Shown here: one piece after another, positions 1-11,313 of the stretch
Layout: each line of letters opens with the position of its first letter
How positions within the stretch are numbered: position 1 is the stretch's first letter
Source: Sesamum alatum
Lineage: Eukaryota > Streptophyta > Magnoliopsida > Lamiales > Pedaliaceae
Assembly: GCA_034509735.1 (NCBI GenBank)
Contig: JACGWO010000002.1
Location: 43,231,702-43,295,701 of the forward strand
Direction: 5' to 3'
DNA: 64,000 nt
Position numbers and translations under genes: made by a program
Notes under the pieces: model-generated
The model's input: the letters and a program-made list of their open reading frames with translations, nothing else
The model's database searches: none
Told to the model about the DNA's origin: nothing

Positions 1-59
1 GTTTTGCCTCCCATTTTTTTCTTGTTTATCTTCTCCTTTATTTTCATTGAAATCCCATA
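1..59 (+). pseudogene. remnant of the small membrane-protein family (first hydrophobic segment)
   Basis: The first 59 bases read as a hydrophobic stretch ending in IFSFIFIEIP. At the DNA level they align with the first membrane-segment region of the family genes at 18825 and 59391 (shared blocks include catcttctcctt and ttcattg.aatccca). Homology stops near base 59, and the 5' part lies outside the window. It is a broken copy or the edge of one. The call rests on this short alignment only. Confidence 0.5.
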
Positions 60-288
60 TTTTCTTTTTAAAGTAAAGGCAACTTTATTTCCATTGAAAT
101 TCTTTTTTTTTTTCTTTTACCTACTATTAAAGTAGAGCAACATCTATCAAGCTTGAACTCATGACCTTAAAAGTTATAGGACCTCAATTTCACAAATTGA
201 ACTAGGCTATTGAACCCTTTAAGTAAGTCAATAAATTCTCTTTCCCCTCATGTACGTGGTCTATCTCGCCTTCCTTATTCTCTCCACA
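60..288. other. no gene; possible decayed SINE piece
   Basis: AT-rich, with no credible ORF. Bases about 145-220 contain a reverse-oriented B-box-like segment (cttgaactcatgacc) followed by text resembling the 5' end of the tRNA-derived SINEs found elsewhere in the window. It is too diverged to delimit. Confidence 0.3.
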
Positions 289-1120
289 TAGACTTGTTAA
301 TGGGCGGGTAATACTCAAATTCGTATCCATTACAATAGTTAATACCCATACACCCAATAATTTTATATTAGACCCAAACTCGGACCCATACCCATTGAAA
401 TAAGTCTTTTGGATATGGGTAGGGTCTAGACCCTAAAATACCCGTGGGTATGGGTATTGAACGGGTAAAATTTAAAATTCTTCAAATTTATAAATTTTTT
501 ATATATCAATCGACTCAATTTACTTGTCATGTAAAATTAGTTAAGCTCGACTAACATATGAAGATAAGATTTATTCGAATTTGAATTGTAAAAACTCATT
601 AAATTAAAGTTGAACGCAATTTTAAATTGATAAAGAAAAATGTATTTCAAAGTTAAAGTCTATTTTCATACTTATTTTTTCTTACCATTTTTCAATTTAT
701 GTTCATATCTCGAATCTATGTAGATTATGTAATTGATAATGGCTAATATTTGAGCAAAGTCAAGATCATTATTTATATTTCAATTATCGTATCGATGTTT
801 GATTTGCAAATGTTAAATAATTGAATAGTTTTTAATTTATTTTATCGATTGCAAATTCATGAAATATTTTTATTAAATTAATTTTGTAATATGTTTTGAT
901 GATATCATTATAAAAAAAATGTGTATAATGCTTTATCATTTTAACAAATTAACATAGGTAAGACCTATATTGGACCCAATTACTATGGGTATAGCATGGG
1001 TAAGACGCAACGGTATTATATGGGTAGGTTTTGGGGAGGGTCTATAAATAATAACTATAGGTATTTATTGGGTCCAAGTCCGGGTCCGAGTAAGGTAATG
1101 CCCGTCCGTTGACAGGCCTA
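289..1120. mobile_element. non-autonomous hAT-type element
   Basis: The ends form imperfect terminal inverted repeats (TAGACTTGTTAATGG at the left; TAGGCCTGTCAACGG on the reverse strand at the right). The element is flanked by a perfect 8-bp direct repeat, tctccaca, at 281-288 and 1121-1128. An 8-bp duplication and a TAGRCCTGTCAA-type terminus are typical of hAT elements. The outer 150-200 bp on each side are rich in complementary GGGTATGGGTA/CCCATACCC motifs, and the centre is AT-rich. No transposase is encoded. Confidence 0.85.
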
Positions 1121-1239
1121 TCTCCACAACTTATCTTTTGATATGTTTATCCACACACACATATATATATATATATATTTTATACCCGATTTGTATTTCT
1201 AGTTGTTCAAAAATTTTATTATTAGGCTGCAAATTAACT

Positions 1240-1520
1240 ATTCTCTCTCTCTCTCTCTTTTTTTTTTTAATTGGAAGTGATAAATTTGATTAATCGAAAG
1301 TAAAATGATTACATTCAGTCCTGTCGGTTATTAATATCGAACAAAGACAATTACAAATAATCAAATCTATAATATCACATCAACTAACACCTAGTTATTA
1401 CAGTAGCAAATCGTACCTATTATACAGTATAAATGACATCAACCTACGCAGGGATTCGAACCTATAACTTCTAAGATCATAGGGCTTCAACTTCACCAAC
1501 TAAGCTAGACCTCCTCGATA
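1240..1520 (-). mobile_element. tRNA-derived SINE (family 1), reverse orientation
   Basis: This is the reverse complement of the SINE at 4886-5143. Shared features are the tail side at the low coordinate (aattggaagtgat, attaatcgaaag), the reverse B box gggattcgaacct near 1451-1463, and the A-box region aactaagctagacc near 1499-1512. Imperfect direct repeats resembling ttaaYtattcYct flank it. It is more diverged than the 4886 copy. Confidence 0.75.
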
Positions 1521-1957
1521 AGTTAATTATTCCCTTTGTTCCGCTGAGTTTGAATATATTTATTGCTGCAATCAACACGATTTGAGACAAATAAATAATT
1601 GCACGAACCAAATCGAGAAATTGAAGATGAAACTCTTGAAGAGGGTTGCGAATAAATGAAAACTACTTCAATTACTCTAAGAAATAATTAAATTTACTTT
1701 TCCACGTCTCATTTTAGTATGATTTTGGGATCGATTTTACTTTGTTAATGTTATAAACATTCTATTTTCAAATTACAGTCTCAACATAACGAGACTATGA
1801 TAAAACAAATCTATCAAATATTTTAGATATTTTAATCCCTACAATTACGTCTTTTATATCAAAAGAAATTTCTCAATACTTTCTTGGTAGAGATTGCTTC
1901 CCTTTATCAAGAACAAGAAGTCATTTACATAATAGACTAGTGCAAAGTAGTTGGAAG

Positions 1958-2793
1958 TAGGAGTGTACGCGGTGCGGGTTGGGTCAATTTAGGTAATTTT
2001 TCGGCCCAACCCGATATTTGCGGTTTTTAAAAAACTTAGTCCAAGCCCAACCCAACAATCATCGAAATCGCACTTTACGGTCTAATTGGGTTGGGGCGGA
2101 TTGGGGCGATTTTTGCGGTCTTTAGTATAGAGTCAATCGCATATACATAAAAGAAAAAGTAAAGTTAAGCTATTCTAAATACATAAAATTTGTAATTTCA
2201 AAATACATATTTTAAAGTCATAAATCAATATATTTTCTTGTATAGTTTAGACGGAACACATTGAGCAGAAATGTAAAGATATAAGATATTAATTGAAAGG
2301 ATATTATTTAAAATAAAATAAGATATTAAGATGAATATAAATCATATTATAACAATACGATGATGTAAGCTATTTTAAGTTTTTCTATTTATTATTGTGT
2401 AAAACATATAGAAGATTATCAATAACCAATAATTAGTTGAATAATTGATTTCATTTATATATGTATTAATTTATACATATATTATACAATACCAATAAAA
2501 AATATCGTAATTGTTATTATTGCCTTGAATATAATTTATGTATTATCAAAACTTTTATATATATATATATATATATTTATAAAGAATTCTAGTTTTTTTA
2601 AATTATTATTATTATCGCGGTCGAGCGCGATCTATGTGGTCCACAAAAGTATAAAACCACCCGATTGCTAAATTGCGATTTTATTTTTACTAACCCTAGA
2701 CCAACCCAACCCACCCTTAACCCGCTAATTGCGGTGCGGTTTGGGTTGGGCCGGTCGGTTGGGGCGGCCCGACGGTTTGATTGAACACCTCTA
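1958..2793. mobile_element. non-autonomous hAT-type element inside the copia relic
   Basis: It is flanked by a perfect 8-bp duplication, gttggaag, at 1950-1957 and 2794-2801. The ends are TAGGAGTGTACGCGG and, on the reverse strand, TAGAGGTGTTCAATC. Subterminal regions are rich in CCCAACCC/GGGTTGGG motifs on opposite sides. The centre is AT-rich with a (TA)n tract near 2557-2576. No transposase ORF is present. The ORF at 2598-2816 crosses the element end and is not a gene. Confidence 0.85.
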
Positions 2794-3501
2794 GTTGGAA
2801 GTGTCTTTAGACACATTTATTACACTCGTTAACCTTTAAGTCACATGACAATATCGTTTTTCAAAATTTTCATGTCATTTATTAGGAGCTTGTGTAGCTC
2901 GTATAACAACTTGACAAGTCTACAAATCTTCTTTTATTGTCCAGGAACGAGAAACCTTTCAGGTTGTTCCATGCAGATCTCTTAATCTAACTCACCATTT
3001 AAGAATGATCACTTATGCCCATTTGTATTTTCCTCTACGGATTCCCAAAAAAATTTTGCAGTCTTAGTTGGGCTATATACGTTGTTCAATGTATCACACA
3101 TGTCATTGAGGATGTAATTTCTTCTTAGGAAATAACTATGTCTTTATGCATCTAAAACAACCATCTTTTCGGCATTAGTTTTCCATTAGAAATAACGGGA
3201 GCTCCCTCACTTTAAGAACTTTGCTAGGTTCACACGTAGTGAGGTAGAATGACTTCTTCTAATGTCACTTTTAAAGTGTTGTTGGAGAACTTCTCCGACC
3301 TGTATCCTTGGGCAGTAATTGATTGTACTATAGGAGGTTGGACAACCACAAATACACAAGTAACAACAAACTGAAAATCCATAATACACTAACAAATAAT
3401 TGTCTTAAACTTGGTGGGAGAAATTAGGGATATGCAGTAAGTCGAGACAAAAGTTAGACTTTTTATCTTTAAAGCAATTATTGCCTCGCTCTGGTGCTAA
3501 C

Positions 3502-4070
3502 TGAAACAACAATTTGTCTCCTAAAACACAACGACTTACAATCTCAAAGTAGCAGCACTACAAACTTTGAAAAGCAACGAACCAAATAATATTTAGAACT
3601 CTCTTAATAAAAGATAGTGCTTTTATTGCTAACACTTTGAAATGCTCTAAAAATGCTTTTCAAGTTAAAATGAAATGATTGAATTGAATGCAAATGAAGT
3701 GAATAAGGGGATTTATATATAGAAGTTGGAAATGTATCATTGAATGGACATGTCCAATCAGAAAATGTGTTTTTGAAAGGTTATGATTTTTCATCCAAAT
3801 AGACGTATCATTTCATGTAAATGACATATCATTTCACCCAAATGGACGTATCGTTTCACCTAATGAGCACATCATTTCAACCAAAAGACACACCTATTTG
3901 GCTGATTAGACATGATCTGATGATGATTGTGCGTCATCAATCATCATCCACGTGTCATGAGCTTGTTATACGTCGCACATCATAATCAATCACTGGTCAT
4001 GATTTAATCCGATAGTCATAAATTTATTAAATAAATTTATTTTTTAATTTATCATTCACTACTTTTCAAC
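3502..4070 (-). repeat. copia-type LTR relic
   Basis: On the minus strand this begins near GTTGAAAAGTAGTGAATG, carries a TATA-like ctatatataaa around 3712-3722, and ends just before the degenerate primer site. A second copy of the same LTR family lies at about 61985-62480. The two share long blocks such as gatgatgattg.gcgtcatcaat and acgacttacaat.tcaaagtagc. End positions are approximate. Confidence 0.6.
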
Positions 4071-4885
4071 CGTTAATAGTGTAATTGGAGAAGATATGTT
4101 TTTTTTTTATTTTAAAAAAAGTGTAAATTCCCTTTGTTGCAACTATTGCATCTTGCTTCAGTTCTTGCATGCTTGCCTAGCCAACATTTTAGGCTACAAA
4201 ATTACACAATTTTTATTTTTTTTCCTGTTTTAGAAATATTTTGTGCATAGCAATATTATCACAGGAAGTAAAATACATTTACCCTCTTATTTTAATGATA
4301 TTGATTAACCTCTTTTTAATTTGAAATTTCGTTGGCAACAATACACCTTTATAGAAATTCTTAGAATAATAATAATATTGTCAAAAAGGTGATGTGATAT
4401 TCATATACCTGGATAGTTACTTTTATGCAACTTCCATGGCTTTATGAGCAAAACACGTACAGAACTTTGTCACCTCGAAGAAATGTGCAGAGATCTTATA
4501 TTATATATATATATATATATATTTGTAAAAGGTGACAATCTGTCATTAAGATTGATGATGATAAGAAGGTATCTGGTTAGGATTTGGCAACCTCCTTCAA
4601 AAGGATATATATTTAATTGGAGTTAAAGTTATTAATTAAAGTGATTATTAACTTCCATTAAAGTAGGGATGATTACATTCAACTTTTTATTACTATATAT
4701 TATCAAAAGTAGTAAATGACGACCAAGAGTAGAAAGAATCTTGTGAAAAGTGAAGTGGAGTGTGTGTAGCTGCAAGTTGTATTTATATAAATATTATAAA
4801 ACAAAAAAAATTATCACAAAATTAAACACAATGTTTGTTTTCGTTCTCATCTCATCTTTGAAATGGGTCAAAATAGAGGCAATGT
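4071..4885. other. no gene seen
   Basis: AT-rich intergenic DNA with a (TA)n tract at about 4499-4520. The 60-codon ORF at 4444-4626 runs through that tract and has no recognisable content. Confidence 0.6.
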
Positions 4886-5143
4886 ATGAGGAGGCTTAGC
4901 TTAGTTGGCGAAGTTGAGGCCCTATGATCCTAGAGGTCATGGGTTCGAATCCCTGCGTGGGTTGTTATTCTACTGTATAGTAGGTATGATTTGCTGCTGT
5001 AATAGCTGAATCTTAGTTTATGTGATATTATAGATTTGATTGTTTGTAATTGTCTTTGTTCCCTATTGATAGCCGACGGGACTGAATGTAATCACTTTAC
5101 TTTCGATTAATAAAATTCATCGCTTTCAATTCAAAAAAACAAA
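4886..5143 (+). mobile_element. tRNA-derived SINE (family 1), best-preserved copy
   Basis: The RNA polymerase III A box (tagcttagttgg, 4897-4908) and B box (ggttcgaatcc, 4942-4952) both fit the tRNA consensus. A tRNA-unrelated body follows, and the 3' end is short and A-rich. A 9-bp duplication, aggcaatgt, flanks it at 4877-4885 and 5144-5152. Other copies are at 1240-1520 (-), 41038-42447 (-, split) and 56893-57010 (partial). It is not a tRNA gene because no cloverleaf closes after the B box. Confidence 0.9.
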
Positions 5144-5152
5144 AGGCAATGT

Positions 5153-5502
5153 TTGGCATAGTTTGAAAACACCTTATTTGGGTGTTTCTCCGCATTTTGG
5201 CCCGATTCCCATAAATGTGTCAAAACAAACATACAATAATATATTGTATAATTCAATCCACCTACAAACAAAAAAATATTAATATATATATATGCATTTA
5301 TAATATATATCTATATATGCATTTATAATATATATATATATGGTTTGACAATGAACAATATTTTTTGTCTCTCAATATACAACACAATACATATAATACC
5401 TTTTTTACACTATTTAAAATTATCTTAAAAAACAAATACAAATATACGCTCTATTTCTCACACGCACTTATTTATCTTTATTTCTCTATCTCTTTTTTCA
5501 CC
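5153..5502. repeat. AT-rich dispersed repeat, inverted copy at 49200-49680
   Basis: The stretch from about 5340 (tgacaatgaacaatattt, then gtctctcaatatacaacac and cgcacttatttatcttt) reappears in reverse complement at about 49250-49400. There it adjoins the same (TA)-rich spacer. No coding potential. Boundaries and element class are unknown. Confidence 0.6.
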
Positions 5503-5763
5503 AAATAAAACAAAACACTCAAAATGTAAAAACAAAGATTGTGAAAAAGTTTTATAAAAATGAGGTGGGTCGTTACTCTTTCTCCACCAAATAAAATAAA
5601 ACTCTCAAAATATAAAAATAAACATTGTGAAAAAGTGTTACTCTTTCTCCATCAAATAAAATAAAACACTAAAAATATAAAATAAACATTGTGAAAAAGT
5701 GTTATTAAAATGAGGTGGGTCGTTACTCTGTCGTTACTTAGAGTAACGACCCATCTCATTTCC
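5503..5763. repeat. short tandem repeat ending in a long hairpin
   Basis: About three diverged copies of a 70-90 bp unit (tctccaccaaataaaataaa ... cattgtgaaaaagtgtta) occupy 5503-5727. The last copy runs into an inverted repeat at about 5709-5761. There AAATGAGGTGGGTCGTTACT pairs with AGTAACGACCCATCTCATTT around a loop of about 13 bases, with one mismatch. Confidence 0.7.
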
Positions 5764-6137
5764 CTCTTTTTTAAATTATAAAATGACTCCGCCGGCGGCG
5801 CAGTAGGTTTCTATTTTTTCTAGTTTTGTTTATTTTTTAATAGTATTTTGTAATAACTAAAAAATATTAATATTTAATTATTTTTTAATAATTAATGAAT
5901 TAATATTTGATAATATATTAAATAATTTTAATAAATATTTATTATGAATTTTTTTAATTAAAATTAAAATTTAATAGTTAAATATTATTAAATATTAAAA
6001 TTAATTAATTTTTTTAAAATTTTCATTACGATATTTAACATCAGTAATTTTCGATCACGTCTATTGAAATTTGATATATCATACATTAATGCATCCTAAT
6101 TTTGGATCACGTCTATTGGAGTTCAACATATTGTTAA
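5764..6137. other. no gene seen
   Basis: Extremely AT-rich DNA (mostly ATTAAT-type sequence) between the hairpin repeat and the MITE. Nothing recognised. Confidence 0.6.
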
Positions 6138-6480
6138 GGGTAAATTACAATGATGATATCCCTGAACTTTTGGTAAAATGACGAATATTGCCTCATTTTT
6201 TAAAAAATTACAAATTCCCCCTTGAGATTTGTAATCGTCTAACAAATAACTCATTTTCATTAATTTTTTATGGGTGAACTGACTAAAATATCTTTTTGCA
6301 AACTGAAATATTTATTTAATTTTTAAAATTTTTTAAGTTTTTTATTGAATTAAAGTGCACAGGGGGAGGTTTCTTACATTTTTTACAGATGGACAATAAT
6401 ATAATTTATCAGATGATTTTTCTACAATTACAAAAAAAAAGCAAAATAAATAATTTAAACCTATAATTAAAATTACAAAC

Positions 6481-6937
6481 TGATATGGAGAAAATGACCA
6501 AGTCAAAGTAGCATTTATTTTCTCCCATCATGTGAGAGAGAATCAAGGGAAATTAACCAAAGCCATTAAAACATGGAGGGAATCAAGCAAAGAAGGCTTG
6601 ATCCATGGAACCCCCTCATCAATGAGGAAGCAAGGAAAAGACCCTTACGTCCTCATAAAACGTTACCATTTATATCTGAAGACATGGAGAAGAAGGACAA
6701 TAAAGACATTACGCCGTACATACCGTAAATAAACTTCTAGTATAAATATGAGATTCATCCCTTCATTTGGGGACTTTGGATTTTTGTAAGAACTCTACTA
6801 GTATATCTATTCAATATTCTTTGATCGGCTTGTACGTATTGGCGATTGTGCCCTGTTTTTATATAATAATTCGATTTTTATCTTCATTATTTCATCACGT
6901 TGTTGTTGACTTATTCTTCTAAATTCTTGCAACATCA
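6481..6937 (+). repeat. 5' LTR of the Tat element
   Basis: Begins TGATATGG and ends CAACATCA. A TATA box (tataaata) lies at 6741-6748, placing transcription start roughly 25-30 bp further on. Only three substitutions separate it from the 3' LTR. The 66-codon ORF inside is present in both LTRs and is not a gene. Confidence 0.95.
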
Positions 6938-6940
6938 ACT

Positions 6941-6958
6941 TAGCGCCGTCTGTGGGAA
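6941..6958 (+). promoter_or_regulatory. candidate primer-binding site
   Basis: The sequence tagcgccgtctgtgggaa starts three bases after the LTR end, the normal place for the tRNA primer site. The gag relic at 34100-36355 has the similar ttggcgctgtctttgggaaa in the equivalent position. I cannot name the tRNA with certainty. Confidence 0.65.
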
Positions 6959-6980
6959 ACTTTCAATCGCAATACTGAGA

Positions 6981-9968
6981 ATGCAAACCCGATCCATGGC
7001 TAGAGACTTGGAGATGAATGAGGAGCGAAGGACAGGAGCTCCACAAGGTAACGAAGGAGAGCTCCCCCCCTTGGAGCACATGAGCCTGGGTCCCCAGCAA
7101 GACCACAGGAGGGAACGTGAAGAAAGGAGGGAAGGAGCCAGCGAAGCCCCGGCGCCCGCTGCCCAACCGCTGATGCTCCAAATGACTACTGAAGCATAGC
7201 AAAAGATGATTGAAGATGCATCGGCAAAGGCAGCCGAGAGGGCAATCATGCATTTCATGGCAAATCGTCCTCGAGCGCCTACTCCCCCTCGTTCCCCCCG
7301 CCGAGGCCGAGGTGCATCTTCCGCCCCCGGGGATAATGAGTCAAGGGAGGATGGCCCCCAGGACATGTCCATGGGTGAAGAAGAAGGAAGCATACAAGCC
7401 TCCCAACCTCCCAGCCTCCCCCGGCGGAATAAGGAGGTAGGAGCTCAGCGAAGAGGAAGAGATGAAGAAATCCCAAGCAAAACGAGAGGCGACAGTTTGC
7501 ATCTCCCAACCTCTCGACTCCGGAGCGCCCCGCAGGACCTGGTTCCGATGGCCGTGGCCCCAGCGAGAAGAAGCCCATTCTCTATGCAAATACTTGCAGA
7601 GGCTTTACCTCAAGGGCTTAGATTGCCACACTGGGCGGAATACGACGGAACCACAGACCCCGAGGACCACCTTGAAAAATTTCTAGCCAAGGCAGATTTA
7701 CTCGATATGAGCGATGCCGGATACTGTAAAGTGTTCCGCACGACCCTAGCGGGAAGAGCTATGGGGTGGTTCAACCAACTCCCGGCATACACTATCGAAA
7801 GCTTCGAGCAACTCTCGCAACGATTCCTGCACAATTTCTCCATCAACAAAAGTCATCCAAAAACTGCGGCATACCTCTTTACCATAGTCCAACAGGAGCA
7901 AGAGAGCTTAAGAGACTATATACAAAGATTCTCCGGCGCCGTCCTCGAAGTCCCCCACCTCAACCACGAATTGCTAGCAAGTATATTGCAACAGGGGCTA
8001 CGGAGAGGACGTTTTCGTGAATCTATAACCGACAAACCACCATCGACACTGGACGAACTGATGAAAAGAGCCGCCAAATACATCCGTATTGAAGAGGCTA
8101 GCAAACCAAAGACCAAAAAGTCAAACAAGAGGAAAGTAAGAGAAGGAGAAAAGAAAGACCCAAGGAAAGAAGGGCAAGCGGAGGGACAGAGACATATGCC
8201 CCCAACAAGTTTCACGAGATACACTCCACTTAAAGCCCCGCGGGCCGAGATCTTTGTTGTAGCAGAACAACAAGGAATCATTCAATGGCCAAGGAAGATG
8301 AAAGATAATCCTAAGCGCCTGAAATCAGACAAATATTGCCGCTTCCATAAAGATAGAGGACACAGCACAGAGGATTGCTATCACCTGAAGAATGAGATTG
8401 AGAAGCTGATTCAGAGGGGATACTTAAAGGAATACGTGGAAGGGCAAAATCGTGATCGGGAAGCCCCAATGGGTAATCAAAGATTCAACCAGAACGCGGA
8501 ACGGGGAGAAACATCCCGATACAAAGATAAGGGAGCAGAAAATCTCCCAACTGCAGGAGTTATAGGAGTAGTTACGGGAGGACCCGCAGGAGGAGACTCG
8601 GCAAGAGCGCGAAAGGCTTTGATCAGAGCAGCTGAGCCCTCCCATAACGTCTACATTTGCGAGAAAGTCACCCTGGATAAAACCCCAGAGGAAGAAATCA
8701 CTTTCAACACGCAGGACTTAGAGAAAGGAATACCACCCCATAACGATGCGTTGGTTATTTCCGCCACTGTCTCCAACTTCCTAGTTAAGAAAGTCCTGGT
8801 AGATACGGGGAGTGCTGCTGACATTCTATTCAACGAAGCATTCTCACAAATGGGGATCGACTCCAGTATGTTACGAAAAGTCAACACCCCATTAGTGGGT
8901 TTTAACGGAAGTGTGGTGGAACCCCTCGGAGAAATAACCCTACCTATCTCGATCGGGTCCGCCCCCTACAGGGCCACTCGAATGATAAAATTTTTGATAG
9001 TGGACGCACCCTCGTCATATAACATAATCATGGGAACACCAAGCTTAAACGCATTCCGAGCAGTCGCTTCCACCTTCCATATGAAGTTGAAATTCCCCGC
9101 TTACAGAGGAATAGGAGAGGAAATAGGAGACCGCCGCCTTGCAAGAGAATGTCATGCTAACATCCTCCGAAAAGGAATGAATCCGGGAAGAGAAAAAAAC
9201 AACCGACCATCAGAAACCGAAAGAGTAGCAAAAAGAACGACGCTCCAATCTCCTCCACCATATCCCCTGACAGAGGAACACACTCCAGAACAAAAGAAGA
9301 GAAAGATGGAAGACGAAAAACTAGTGGCCGCAGAAAAAACAAAAAACATCCAACTGGTAGAAGGCAAGCCTGAGAAGATCACTTCAATCGGAACAACCAT
9401 GGGCCCCGAGCAGGAGCAGAAGTTGATAAAGTTCCTCCAAGAACACTCCACCATATTTGCATGGAGCGTCGATGACTTGGTCGGGATAGATCAAGAAGTT
9501 ATAACTCACAGGCTGAACGTCGACCCAAACGCCCGCCCGGTAAAGCAGAAGAAGCGAAGCTTTGGCCCCGAAAGAAACAAGATCATCAAAGAGGAGGTGG
9601 AAAAACTGTTGGCCGCTGAGTACATCCGCCCGGTACAATACCCCGAATGGTTGGCTAACGTGGTGTTGGTCCCTAAACCTAATAAGAAGTGGCGAATGTG
9701 CATAGACTTCACCGACCTAAACAAGGCGTGCCCAAAAGACTCCTTCCCCCTCCCAAGAATAGACGCGTTAGTCGACTCAACGGCGGGATGCGAAATGATG
9801 AGCTTCCTAGATGCCTTCCAAAGATATAATCAAATAGCCCTGGAAATAGAGGATCAAGAGAAGACAAGCTTCATCACCGAGCAAGGCACGTTCTGCTATC
9901 AAGTGATGCCGTTTGGGCTGAAAAACGCCGGAGCCACGTACCAAAGATTAGTGAACAAGGCTTTCTAA
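6981..9968 (+). pseudogene. Gag, protease and N-terminal RT part of the polyprotein
   Basis: After the stop at 7197 the frame is open from 7200 to 9968. A retrotransposon Gag domain (WFNQLPAYTIESFEQLSQRF region) spans about 7629-8094. It is followed by a lysine-rich linker and an atypical zinc knuckle, CRFHKDRGHSTEDC, at about 8337-8378. The aspartic protease active site is DTGSAAD, with Asp at 8802-8804. RT begins around 9560 with VVLVPKPNKKWRMCIDFTDL and KDSFPLPRID, a signature I associate with Tat elements. The frame ends at the premature TAA (9966-9968) just before the RT catalytic motif. Confidence 0.9.
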
Positions 9969-9971
9969 CAG

Positions 9972-10605
9972 ATGATAGGACGAAACATGGAAGTTTACAT
10001 CGACGACATGTTGGTGAAAAGCCTTCGGAGGGAGGATCACATAAAAGACCTACGAGAATGCTTCGCCATAATAAAACAGCTGGGGATGAGACTCAACCCC
10101 TCCAAATGCACCTTCGGTGTACAGGAAGAGAAATTCCAAGGATACTTGGTATCGCACAGAGGAATTGAAGCAAACCCGGAGAAAATTAAGGCCATACAAG
10201 AGATGGACCCCCCAAAGAACAAAAAAGAAGTGCAGAGACTAACCGGAAGAATGGCGGCCCTAAGCAGATTCCTATCGCGAGGGGTGGAAAAGGGACTCCC
10301 TTTCTTCAAGACTCTAAGAAAAATGGAAAAGTTCACTTGGAATGAAGAATGCCGGAAAGCGTTCGAGAACTTGAAGAGATACTTGACAGCCCCCCCTCTT
10401 CTGAACAAACCCAAACAAGGAGAGCCGCTATACTTATACTTAGCAGCATCAGAAGACGCCATGAGTGCAGTCTTGGTGAGAGCGGAGGGGAGAGAACACC
10501 AACCTGTATATTACGTAAGCAAGATGTTACAAGGGGTAGAGCCCAAATACTCCCCTGTCGAGAAACTGGCCCTAGCATTGATAACGGCCTCCAGGAAACT
10601 CTGCC
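9972..10605 (+). pseudogene. RT catalytic part and native RNase H
   Basis: Continues in the same frame as the preceding segment after one stop codon. The RT active site reads YIDDM at 9996-10010. It is followed by the thumb-region motifs SKCTFGV and KIKAIQEMDPPKNKKEVQRLTG (shown in part) and the Ty3-type RNase H block (YLYLAASEDAMSAVLV, then YYVSKMLQGVEPKYSPVEKL). A frameshift near 10600-10606 moves the expected VVLTNHPLKH into another frame starting by 10606. Confidence 0.88.
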
Positions 10606-11313
10606 TTCCACTATCATCAAGTAGTGGTGTTGACAAACCACCCCCTAAAGCATATTCTAGCAAGCCCCAACGCTTCAGGGAGGATGATCAAGTGGGTAGT
10701 AGAATTGAGCGAACATGGGATAGAGTATCAAATGCGCCCCGCGATAAAGGCACAAATCCTCGCAGACTTCATCTCTGAGTTAACCCCAAGGGCGGAAACA
10801 GAAGAACCAAAGTTATGGAGGATGTATGTTGATGGATCCTCCACCGCGATAGGCAGCGGAGTAGGGATCGCCATCGAAAGCCCGGAAGCAGACACTATGG
10901 AGTACGCCATCACGCTGGCCTTCCCAGCCTCAAACAATGAAACGGAATACGAAGCAGTGCTACTGGGAAGCAAGCTGATTCGCGCGGCAGGGGCCCGACG
11001 TGTACACGTATTCAGCGACTCCCAACTCATAGTCAACCAAATGGGAGGAGAATATGGAGCGAGGGGAGAAAGGATGGTGAAGTACTTGTTGAAATTGCAA
11101 GAAGAAAAAGAAAAATTTCAAGAGTTCATCTTGAAACAAATCCCCAGAGAGAAAAATTCAACAGCGGACCAACTAGCGAAACTAGCCAGCGCCGCAGACT
11201 TCACCAAAAAACGCACGATAACCCTGTTATCTGCAACATATCCAGCCATCAGCACAGAAAAAAGCCAGACAGACAACGAAATCATGGCGACCATTGACGC
11301 CACCACCCATTGA
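10606..11313 (+). pseudogene. extra (plant/archaeal-like) RNase H domain
   Basis: After VVLTNHPLKHIL and a linker, a second RNase H fold has the four acidic catalytic residues in order. They are the Asp in YVDGS (10831-10833), the Glu in NETEYEA (10951-10953), the Asp in FSDSQL (11017-11019) and the Asp in TADQLA (11167-11169). Dual RNase H is the diagnostic trait I know for the Tat lineage. The frame ends at a TGA (11311-11313) that interrupts the linker to integrase; the frame continues unchanged after it. Confidence 0.9.

Larger units (their letters stand above)
1875..4070 (-). mobile_element. deleted Ty1/copia retrotransposon relic
   Basis: Read on the minus strand the order is LTR (4070 to 3502), a degenerate initiator-methionine-type primer site (about 3500-3486, ending in CAGAGC), a Gag-like stretch (about 3160-3030), then reverse transcriptase pieces. 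The RT shows FLNGELD and MEQPE.F..PGQ motifs near 3010-2900, and a decayed YVDD region (YVND) near 1920. Protease, integrase and most of RT are missing, so Gag runs almost directly into RT at about 3020. Stops and frameshifts are frequent. A hAT element (1958-2793) splits the RT piece. Confidence 0.7.

Noticed and set aside
4886..5143. tRNA gene suggested by perfect A and B boxes
   Set aside because: No acceptor stem or cloverleaf closes, the unit continues about 180 bp past the B box, ends A-rich, has a 9-bp target duplication and has several copies. It is a SINE.
6532..6732. 66-codon ORF, repeated at 15775-15975
   Set aside because: Lies entirely inside the two LTRs and is duplicated only because the LTR is. 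No domain seen.
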